A stretch of DNA of 64,000 nucleotides from the NCBI GenBank assembly GCA_945903265.1, contig CAMDNQ010000002.1:62001-126000 (forward strand). The letters are read 5' to 3'. Under the pieces are notes generated by a model. It had not been told where the DNA came from. It worked only from the letters and a program-made list of their open reading frames with translations, and did no database searches. The DNA is from Candidatus Sulfopaludibacter sp. SbA3. GTDB lineage: Bacteria > Acidobacteriota > Vicinamibacteria > Vicinamibacterales > UBA2999. A program made the translations under genes and the position numbers. This document shows, piece by piece, positions 1 to 6,521 of the stretch (positions within the stretch are counted from its first letter, which is position 1; each line of letters starts with the position of its first letter).

Positions 1-89
1 TATTCAGCGGTGACGGAGTGATGCGCCGCCAGTGAACCGGCGCCGACGAGAACGACGCCGGCCAGTACCGCCCCGAGCTTCATTCCCAT
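1..89 (-). CDS. DUF6152 family exported protein, N-terminal fragment
   Basis: Only the first 29 codons are in the window; the gene runs off the left edge. The start at 89 is set by a GGAGG on the minus strand (about 95-100), five bases upstream. A second in-frame ATG lies two codons later. The visible part is a hydrophobic signal peptide followed by Ala-Ala-His-His-Ser. This is the same His-His immediately after the predicted cleavage site seen in the five complete DUF6152 genes of the window. Function is unknown. The family call rests on the signal plus His-His alone, because the diagnostic Asn-Pro-His region is beyond the edge. Confidence 0.6.
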   Translation of the reverse strand, partial: MGMKLGAVLAGVVLVGAGSLAAHHSVTAE

Positions 90-148
90 GACATCCTCCA
101 CGAGAAAACGAGCGCCCATGATGGCGACGGGCTGCTGCTTTTGTCAAG

Positions 149-1624
149 CTAACGAGTGACCTCGAACGCGAATCGCAGCGCCGGAATTTTGTTCCCCGGA
201 TGATCCTCCGCGTACGTGAGCTGCGGCAGCCGGTACAGCAGCTGCGGCTCCGTGGCCGGCCCCTGATAGATGCCAGGATACAGATCGATAAGGTGGATGC
301 CCGGTTCGCCCGACGCCGTGAAGTTGATGACCACGTCGCCGTTGGTGTTGAAGCCGCACGCGTAGCCCATATAGGCATTGTCGTAGGTGGCGACATAGAT
401 GTTGTCGTACTCCGTCCATCCGACGCCCTTGAGGTGGATCGTCACCGGCGTGCCGGCAGGACCGGAAGCGGGCGTCATGCCGACGATGCTCGTCTCGATG
501 ACGAAGTAGGTCTGCGCGAGCGTCCGGTCGCCGTCGCGCAGCACCAGTCCATGGAGGCCGCCGAGATCGTCTGGAATCGACACCGGGGCGTCGATGCGGC
601 CGTCGGCGCCAGCCGCCACGGTGCCGATCTCCCGCTCCTGCGGCTCGAATCCGTTGCCACTCACCCGGCTCCCCACGTATGTCTGCCAGATCAGCCGCAG
701 GGACGCGTTCCGCGGAAATCCGGCTCCGCGCAGTGTCGCCTTCGTCTGGACCGGGCCCTGCGTCGGGCTGAGTAAGAACGCCGCGCCGTCGATGGCGACG
801 GTCGTCGCGGGCACCGGCTGCCGCTGATACGGCTCCGCGTACGCCGCGTTGGGCGCCGGCCCAGGCGTCGTCTCGAACGTGAATTGCGGGCGCGGCAGGT
901 AGCTGTTGGGCGCCTGTTCGTGATTCAGATACCCCTGACCCTGGTAGCCGGTCAGCACATGAACGATGTGCTTTCCGGCGGGGCCGGTGGCGCGGAACCG
1001 CGCGATCGCGGATCCCTTCGATGACGCTGCCGACACGAATCCCAGTAGCGTGTTGTCCCAGTTCACGACCCAGGTGCTTTCCATCGTGCGCCACCCGAGA
1101 CCCGTGACTCGCAGCTGGATGGGCGTCCCGAGGGGACCCGATGCCGGGCTCATCTCGAAACTCTGCGTGACTTCGATGCCGTTCTGTGCGACGGCCACGC
1201 CGCCGATCGTGGCGACGACGTCGTGCACGCCGCCGAAGTCCTCAGGGACTGCGAAGCGGGCGTTGAGCGCTCCGTTCGCGTCCACGGTGAACCGGCCCAG
1301 GGAGACCGACGTCTCCGAGTACTTCTTGCCGCGGAAATGGTAGTAGTCCTCGATCACCCAGCCGCCCGAGACGGTGAGCCACTGCAGGTCGACTTCCCTC
1401 CCCGCGGGCAGGCCTTTCGCTGAGACGGCGACGTCGGTCCCGACGACCGCGGGCTTCCGGTATGTGAGCGTCAGCAAGTGGATGGCGGACGACTCGCCGC
1501 CGGTCATCGCGACGCCATCGGCGGCCGCGTCCTGCGTGCGTTCGGGTGGTGGGGAATTGTTCGTGCACGCGACCGCCGCGCCAACCGCCACCACGACCAG
1601 CAATGAGGCGATCTGGCGGCGCAC
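149..1624 (-). CDS. lipoprotein with repeated IPT/TIG-like Ig domains
   Basis: About 491 residues. From a GTG start the N-terminus is Val-Arg-Arg-Gln, a hydrophobic stretch and a lipobox ending at Cys20, so a lipid-anchored envelope protein is predicted. The body has at least two copies of a unit beginning with a 'P-A-S-G-P-x-G-T-P' turn (residues roughly 180 and 390). This turn is typical of IPT/TIG immunoglobulin-like folds. Each is followed by a 'W...N/Y-D-N' segment and a Gly/Tyr-rich strand. No catalytic motif is visible. A role in ligand binding or surface structure is inference. The open frame continues further upstream, but that part lies opposite the divergent cytochrome gene. The GTG has no Shine-Dalgarno, but TATGTT sits 11 bases upstream. 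Confidence 0.65.
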   Translation of the reverse strand: MRRQIASLLVVVAVGAAVACTNNSPPPERTQDAAADGVAMTGGESSAIHLLTLTYRKPAVVGTDVAVSAKGLPAGREVDLQWLTVSGGWVIEDYYHFRGKKYSETSVSLGRFTVDANGALNARFAVPEDFGGVHDVVATIGGVAVAQNGIEVTQSFEMSPASGPLGTPIQLRVTGLGWRTMESTWVVNWDNTLLGFVSAASSKGSAIARFRATGPAGKHIVHVLTGYQGQGYLNHEQAPNSYLPRPQFTFETTPGPAPNAAYAEPYQRQPVPATTVAIDGAAFLLSPTQGPVQTKATLRGAGFPRNASLRLIWQTYVGSRVSGNGFEPQEREIGTVAAGADGRIDAPVSIPDDLGGLHGLVLRDGDRTLAQTYFVIETSIVGMTPASGPAGTPVTIHLKGVGWTEYDNIYVATYDNAYMGYACGFNTNGDVVINFTASGEPGIHLIDLYPGIYQGPATEPQLLYRLPQLTYAEDHPGNKIPALRFAFEVTR

Positions 1625-1654
1625 GGGCGTAAAGTAACATACACGGACAATCCG

Positions 1655-2782
1655 ATGAGGGTCGACACACGATCCGCGCGCGTCGCGATGATCACGGCAG
1701 CCGCGTGTCTGTTGGCGGCGGTCTCGCTCCGCGGTCAGGCGGATCCCGCGCCGGCGATGGCCGAGACGGTGTTCAAGAACATCCAGGTGCTGAAGGGCAT
1801 TCCTGCTGACGAGTTCATGGACACGATGGGCATGTTCTCCGCCTCGCTGGGCTACGACTGCGTGAGCTGTCACTCCGACCAGATCTACACGGATCGGAGC
1901 GCATTCGCGATCACCACGCCGCTGATCCAGCGCGCGCGCCAGATGGTCGTGATGATGAACACGATCAACCGCACCTTCTTCGGCGCGCAGGCGCGCGTGA
2001 CCTGTTTCACCTGCCACCGCGCGCACTACCGCCCTGAAGTCATTCCGAGCCTGGCACTGCAGTACGGCGAGCTGCTGGACGACCCGAGCTCGATGCGCAT
2101 CTTTCCCGACCCGCGCGGCTCGGTCGATCAGGTCTGGGACAGGTACGTGGAGGCGCTCGGCGGGACCCAGCGGCTGGCGGCGCTTGGCGGCTTCGTGGCG
2201 CGCGGCACGTACGACGGGTTCAATACCGGAGGCAACCCGTTCCCCGTCGAGATCTACGCGCGCACACCGAACCAGCGCACACAGATCGTCCGCACGCCGG
2301 ACGGCAACGCGGTAAAAACCTTCGACGGCCGCCGCGCGTGGGCGTCGGAAGGATGGCGGCCGCTGCCGCTGCTTCAGCTGACCGGGGGCAACCTCGACGC
2401 CGCGCGCCTCGAGGCGATGATCGCGTTTCCGGCGACGATCCGCCCGGCCTTCACCCAGTGGCAGATCGCGAGCACGCTGATCGACGAGAAGCCCGTGCAG
2501 ATCCTGCAGGGCATGAACGAAGGCCAGCTGCCCGTGAATTTCTACTTCGACGCGTCGGGCCTGCTGATGCGGACGCTGGCGTGGAACCGCACTGCGGTCG
2601 GGACCGTACCGATACAGATCGATCTGTCGGACTACCGCGACGTGGCGGGCGTGAAGATGCCGTTCACGATCGTGTCAACGTGGACCGACGGCCAGAACAC
2701 CTACATCCTCAGCGACGTGCAGGCGAACCCGGCCATCGACGCCGGCCGCTTCGCGCGCCCGGCGCCGTTCCCGGGCAAGTAG
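1655..2782 (+). CDS. di-haem cytochrome c resembling the reaction-centre cytochrome subunit, with a C-terminal LolA-like domain
   Basis: 375 residues with a Sec signal (about 1-28). Two haem-binding motifs are visible, CVSCH (69-73) and CFTCH (117-121). The segment before the first, FKNIQVLKGIPADEFMDTMG, resembles the CytC_RC family (photosynthetic reaction-centre cytochrome subunit), which normally carries four haems. This protein has two. The last 200 residues form a beta-rich domain without cysteines, reminiscent of LolA/MucB-type lipid-binding barrels; that likeness is inference. A paralogue with the same layout is at 31137. Nothing here suggests photosynthesis, so a periplasmic electron carrier is the likely role. 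It is divergent from the lipoprotein gene with only 30 bp between starts. An alternative start is the ATG at 1688. Confidence 0.75.
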   Translation: MRVDTRSARVAMITAAACLLAAVSLRGQADPAPAMAETVFKNIQVLKGIPADEFMDTMGMFSASLGYDCVSCHSDQIYTDRSAFAITTPLIQRARQMVVMMNTINRTFFGAQARVTCFTCHRAHYRPEVIPSLALQYGELLDDPSSMRIFPDPRGSVDQVWDRYVEALGGTQRLAALGGFVARGTYDGFNTGGNPFPVEIYARTPNQRTQIVRTPDGNAVKTFDGRRAWASEGWRPLPLLQLTGGNLDAARLEAMIAFPATIRPAFTQWQIASTLIDEKPVQILQGMNEGQLPVNFYFDASGLLMRTLAWNRTAVGTVPIQIDLSDYRDVAGVKMPFTIVSTWTDGQNTYILSDVQANPAIDAGRFARPAPFPGK

Positions 2783-2810
2783 TCGCTAACAGCCGATCGG
2801 TTCGGCGTGG

Positions 2811-3614
2811 CTAGCGCGCTGCGGCTGGTTGCTCGACCTGGATTTCGTACTGGTTGTTCTCGATGCAGATGTATTCCATGATTTCGCTGCCCGGCTCGGC
2901 CAGCTTCGCGGTGTAGGTGACGGTGAACGGCTGCGTGAACGCGCCCGGGTCGGTGATCGTCACGTCGCGGCGGAGCGTATTGAAATCGGTCCGCGTCCAC
3001 CGTTCGACGAGATGCAGTTGCTCGGTGTGCGGCGTGCCCGCGCTGTCGAGCCAGAACCGGTTGTGGAGGCCGATCGTGTCGATCACGAGCGTCGCCCCCT
3101 CCCACCGGCCGATCGAGTGGCCGTACCACGTCGGGGTCGGATCCTCAGGATGCCTGCGGCCGTCCATGAAGATCTGCCGGTAGGTATGCGCGTTGCCTTC
3201 CTGCAGCATGAAGACGTGTGTGGCGTTCACGGTCGGATGCTGGACGAACCGCCACGCAAACCCACCGGTGATGCGCAGCGGCCCGCCGGGCATACAGTTG
3301 TTGTACGGGTCCTTGCTCTCGTCGCGCGAATCGTAGCGCGTCTGCGCCCACGGCAGCATGTTGGCCTTCAGCTCGCCGGGCTTGAGCAGCCCTTCGAGCG
3401 GCGCCGAGCCGCCATCGGTCCAGACGCCCGACAGATCGACGGTGCCGTCCGGCAGCGTCGGCACGGGACGGCCCGGCGCGTCGGCGGCCGCCGGCGGTCC
3501 ATTTGCGCCGCCGAGGCGCCGCGGAAGTTCCTGTGAGACAGCCGGCGCGGCGAGAATGACCGCCGCGATCGACGCGGCGAGGACTCGAGTCACGCGATGC
3601 CTCCTGCCGGCCAT
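2811..3614 (-). CDS. exported HTEQLH-family protein of unknown function
   Basis: 267 residues with a signal peptide to about residue 28. I do not recognise a characterised homologue. Family marks seen in several genes of this window are LPDGTVDLSGVW near residue 55, WYGHSIGRWEG with LVIDTIG in the middle, GTPHTEQLH followed by ERWTR, and an EYICIENNQYE tail. Clustered His, Glu and aromatic residues suggest a ligand or metal pocket, which is inference. The start codon overlaps the stop of the upstream DUF6152 gene by one base (TAATG), so translation is probably coupled. It is the last gene of the minus-strand run from 6480. Confidence 0.7.
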   Translation of the reverse strand: MAGRRHRVTRVLAASIAAVILAAPAVSQELPRRLGGANGPPAAADAPGRPVPTLPDGTVDLSGVWTDGGSAPLEGLLKPGELKANMLPWAQTRYDSRDESKDPYNNCMPGGPLRITGGFAWRFVQHPTVNATHVFMLQEGNAHTYRQIFMDGRRHPEDPTPTWYGHSIGRWEGATLVIDTIGLHNRFWLDSAGTPHTEQLHLVERWTRTDFNTLRRDVTITDPGAFTQPFTVTYTAKLAEPGSEIMEYICIENNQYEIQVEQPAAAR

Positions 3615-3994
3615 TACTGACCCGGCTTGCCGACGAACAGCTCACGGCCGTCGGCGGTCACCATCGAACTCGCGACGGCGTGCTCGAGCACCTTGCGCCC
3701 GCCGAACCCGCCGATCGTCACCTGGTCGCCGACCTGCAGCGTCTTACGCGTCCACCCTGCCCGCTCGAGCGCCAGCGTGCTCGCCATCTCGAAATTCCAG
3801 AGCGTCACCTTCCCGGTGCCGTCCTTGGCCTCGACATAGAAATGCGTGTGCGGATTGGTCCACTCCACCTTGACGATCGTGCCCTTGACGGTCACCGCCT
3901 TGCCGCCGTCGTACTCGGCGGTCCATGAATGATGGGCGCCGGCCGTGGCGGCCGCGAGGCCCACGGCGATCAGCGTCGCGTATGCCGTTCGCAT
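3614..3994 (-). CDS. DUF6152 family periplasmic protein
   Basis: 126 residues. Signal peptide about 1-19 ending Ala-Gly-Ala, so the mature chain is predicted to begin His-His-Ser-Trp. An Asn-Pro-His follows with the His at mature residue 29. A 'WNFEMAS' strand and an 'AGWTRKTL' segment come next, the usual small beta-barrel pattern of DUF6152. The function of the family is unknown. The His-His amino terminus plus the conserved third His could bind copper (see findings). The preceding gene, another DUF6152, ends nine bases upstream, and the next gene overlaps by one base. Confidence 0.8.
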   Translation of the reverse strand: MRTAYATLIAVGLAAATAGAHHSWTAEYDGGKAVTVKGTIVKVEWTNPHTHFYVEAKDGTGKVTLWNFEMASTLALERAGWTRKTLQVGDQVTIGGFGGRKVLEHAVASSMVTADGRELFVGKPGQ

Positions 3995-4003
3995 AGTTCG
4001 CGC

Positions 4004-4423
4004 TTACTGTCCGGGATATCCCTGCGACGCAGCCTCGGGCCCGCCCTGCACGAAGAGCGGCTTGTCGCGCGCGTCGAGCTTGGCAATCCTCGCGAGCGAC
4101 CCGCGGCTCTCCACGACCTTGCCCGCGTAGCCATCGAACACGACCTTCTCGCCCGGCACCAGGCTGCTGCGTCCCCACCCCTGGCGCTGCACCGAGTTGG
4201 GACTCGTCAGCTCCATGTTCCAGGTCGTGACGGCGCCCTTCGCGTCGGTCACGTCGATGTACACGCGCATGTGTGGATTGGTCCACGCCACCTGCTTGAC
4301 GACGCCTTCGAACGTCACCTTCTTCTTGGCGTCGTATTCGGTGTCGAACCCGTGATGCGCGAGCGCCGGCATGGTCGCGCTGAAGAGGACGGCCGCCGTC
4401 AGTATGCCGAATGTGCGTCTCAT
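4004..4423 (-). CDS. DUF6152 family periplasmic protein
   Basis: 139 residues. Signal peptide ends Ala-Leu-Ala, after which the mature chain starts His-His-Gly-Phe-Asp-Thr-Glu-Tyr-Asp. The Asn-Pro-His lies exactly at mature residues 27-29, as in the neighbouring copy. Later segments WNMELTS and QGWGRSSL match the family pattern. The C-terminus is extended by about 15 residues with no recognisable motif. It lies eight bases downstream of an HTEQLH-family gene and nine bases upstream of another DUF6152, in a same-strand run that is probably one transcript. Function unknown. Confidence 0.8.
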   Translation of the reverse strand: MRRTFGILTAAVLFSATMPALAHHGFDTEYDAKKKVTFEGVVKQVAWTNPHMRVYIDVTDAKGAVTTWNMELTSPNSVQRQGWGRSSLVPGEKVVFDGYAGKVVESRGSLARIAKLDARDKPLFVQGGPEAASQGYPGQ

Positions 4424-4431
4424 GCGCTCTC

Positions 4432-5262
4432 CTATTTATCCGGTTGCGCCGGCTGGAACCCGCCCGCGATGCCGTACTGGTTGTCCTCAAGGCAGATGAA
4501 TTCCATCAGGTCGAGGTCCGGGCGGATGTGCGTCGCCGTGAAGCGCAGCTGCACGGGACGCGAGTAGGCGCCCGGGTCGATCAGGGTGAAATCGTTGATC
4601 AGCGTGCCGAAGTTCGGACGCGAGAAGCGCTCAATCGTGTGGAGTTGCTCGGTGTGCGGCGTCCCGCGGCTGTCAAACCAGAACTTGTCGTTGTAGCCGA
4701 TCGTGTCGACGACGAGCGTGTCCTTCTCCCAGCGGCCGATGGAGTGGCCCCACCATGTGGGCACCGGATCCTTCGGATGGGGACGTCCGTCCATGTAGAT
4801 GACGCGGTGCGCGCCGGCGTCGCCCGTCTCGTGCAGCACGTAGATGTGGGTGAGCCCCTTCGGCGTGTAGCTCATGGCGAGCTTCCACGGGTACGGATTC
4901 ACGCGCGGGACCCCCATCGGGAGGCAGGCGGTATACGGCTCGTTCTCCGTCTTGCGCGAATCGCGGAGCTCCCTCGCCCACGGCAGGAGCGGCAGCTCGC
5001 CCGGTTTCAGTCCGCCGTCGCGCTCGATGTCCTGATTCGATCCGCCGCCGACCCACGGGCCCGTCAGGTCGATCGTGCCGTCCTGGAGGCGCGGGACCGG
5101 CTTCTTCGCGTCCTCGGGCGAAATCCGGGGCGTTCCTGGAATGATGTACGTGACGCGTTCCTGGGGGGCTGCGGTCTGCGGGGCGGCGGCCTGCGCGCCG
5201 GGGAATGCGTACGCCGCCAGCACCACGGAGCCCGACGCCAAGGCAAGGAGTCCAAGTTTCAT
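4432..5262 (-). CDS. exported HTEQLH-family protein of unknown function
   Basis: 276 residues from the ATG at 5262. The longer open frame upstream overlaps the preceding gene and lacks a signal, whereas this start gives a clean signal peptide MKLGLLALASG... to about residue 26. Motifs match its neighbours: LQDGTIDLTGPWVGGG, TWWGHSIGRWEKDTLVVDTI, then FWFDSRGTPHTEQLH and ERFSR, and a C-terminal EFICLEDNQYG. No characterised homologue is recognised. It is 13 bases downstream of a close paralogue (5276-6079), so the pair is probably a tandem duplication inside the operon. Confidence 0.7.
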   Translation of the reverse strand: MKLGLLALASGSVVLAAYAFPGAQAAAPQTAAPQERVTYIIPGTPRISPEDAKKPVPRLQDGTIDLTGPWVGGGSNQDIERDGGLKPGELPLLPWARELRDSRKTENEPYTACLPMGVPRVNPYPWKLAMSYTPKGLTHIYVLHETGDAGAHRVIYMDGRPHPKDPVPTWWGHSIGRWEKDTLVVDTIGYNDKFWFDSRGTPHTEQLHTIERFSRPNFGTLINDFTLIDPGAYSRPVQLRFTATHIRPDLDLMEFICLEDNQYGIAGGFQPAQPDK

Positions 5263-5275
5263 CACGCTGCGGTCC

Positions 5276-6079
5276 TCACTTCGCAAAGGGGTTCTGGTGG
5301 CCGCCGGCCACGCCGAACTGGTTGTTTTCCTGACAGATGTTCTCGATGATGTCGTCGTTGGGCGGGCTGAGCCGTGCGGTGAAGGTGACGGTGAACGGCC
5401 GTGAGAACGCACCCGGATCATCGATTGTCACTTCGTTCACCAGCGTCCCCATGTTGGTGCGCGTCCATCGCTCGATCGTGTGCAGCTGCTCCGTGTGTGG
5501 CGTGCCCTTCCGATCGAACCAGAACTTGTCGTTGTAGCCGCGCGTGTCGATGACGAGCGTGTCCTTCTCGTACCATCCGATCGAGTGCCCGAACCATGTC
5601 GGGTCAATCTCGGCAGGGTGCTTCCGGCCGTCCATGAAGACCTGTCTGTAGCTGTGGATGTTCCCCTCATGAAGGATGAAGAGGTGCGTCGGCTTCTTGT
5701 GTGTGTAGTTCTGCACGAAGCGGAACGGGTACGGCGTCGAACGCGGCACCCCCATCGGCAGGCACCAGAGATGCGGATCGTCGGTTTCGCGCTGTGCGCG
5801 CTCGGCCATGATCGCGACCGAGGCGGGAAGCAGCGGCAGCGTCTCGCCCTTCTTCAATCCCTGCGCGATGTCGTTGACCGGCCCGCCGCCGACCCAGATC
5901 CCGTCGCCGAGGTCGATGGTGCCATCCGGCAGCCGCGGCGGCGGCCCCGTGGGAGCCGGTGCCCGCCGTACCTCCTGGCCGAGCGCATTCACGGGACCAA
6001 GCGCGCCCTTCTCCTGAGCGACGAGGGGCACGATGCTGGCGGCGAGAGCGACCGCGACGAGGAGTCGACGCCCGGTCAT
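5276..6079 (-). CDS. exported HTEQLH-family protein of unknown function
   Basis: 267 residues with a signal peptide to about residue 22. Carries the complete family pattern: LPDGTIDLGDGIWVGGG, WFGHSIGWYEKDTLVIDTRG, FWFDRKGTPHTEQLH, ERWTR and NICQENNQFG. The ATG overlaps the upstream DUF6152 stop by four bases (ATGA), indicating translational coupling. Together with 4432-5262 and 2811-3614 it forms three family members interleaved with three DUF6152 genes. Role unknown; the co-occurrence suggests that the two protein types act together in the periplasm. Confidence 0.72.
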   Translation of the reverse strand: MTGRRLLVAVALAASIVPLVAQEKGALGPVNALGQEVRRAPAPTGPPPRLPDGTIDLGDGIWVGGGPVNDIAQGLKKGETLPLLPASVAIMAERAQRETDDPHLWCLPMGVPRSTPYPFRFVQNYTHKKPTHLFILHEGNIHSYRQVFMDGRKHPAEIDPTWFGHSIGWYEKDTLVIDTRGYNDKFWFDRKGTPHTEQLHTIERWTRTNMGTLVNEVTIDDPGAFSRPFTVTFTARLSPPNDDIIENICQENNQFGVAGGHQNPFAK

Positions 6080-6480
6080 TGGGGCGCTCCCGGACCATCG
6101 GTATCGTTTGCGGTGCCGGCGAACAGCGACCGCCCGTCGGCCACAATGACCGACCGCGCGTTGCCGCGTGTCGGCACCGCCTTACCCGAATAGCCTTCCA
6201 CGGTAACGGTGTCGCCGACCTTGAGCGTGCGGCTGGTCCACCCGTTGCGCACCAGCGCGCTGGGGCTGGCCAGTTCCATGTTCCAGGTCGTCACCTTCCC
6301 GTCCATCGTCACGTCGACGTAGAAGCGGACGTGAGGATTGGTCCACTCCATTTTCGAGACGACGCCCGTCACCTTGAATATGTTCTGCGGGTCGTATTCC
6401 GACGAGAAGCTGTGATGTGCGTCTACCGGGGCAACCGCAAGCAGCGCACACAGCGCCGCCATCCAGATCCACTGCTGCAT
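6076..6480 (-). CDS. DUF6152 family periplasmic protein
   Basis: 134 residues. The ATG at 6480 is preceded by GGGGAGGGGAT, an excellent ribosome-binding site eight bases away, so the 15-codon longer frame is rejected. The signal ends Val-Asp-Ala and the mature chain begins His-His-Ser-Phe-Ser-Ser-Glu-Tyr-Asp. Asn-Pro-His again falls at mature residues 27-29. WNMELAS and NGWTSRTL follow as in the family. First gene of the six-gene run (6480 to 2811) and 41 bases downstream of a TonB-dependent receptor, so it may be co-transcribed with the receptor. Function unknown. Confidence 0.8.
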   Translation of the reverse strand: MQQWIWMAALCALLAVAPVDAHHSFSSEYDPQNIFKVTGVVSKMEWTNPHVRFYVDVTMDGKVTTWNMELASPSALVRNGWTSRTLKVGDTVTVEGYSGKAVPTRGNARSVIVADGRSLFAGTANDTDGPGAPQ

Positions 6481-6521
6481 CGTGATCCCCTCCCCTACCC
6501 GTGTGGCGCCGATCATACCCG

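Noticed and set aside
1655-2782. Photosynthetic reaction-centre gene
   Set aside because: Only the cytochrome-like domain with two haems is present. No reaction-centre core, chlorophyll or carotenoid genes are in the window.
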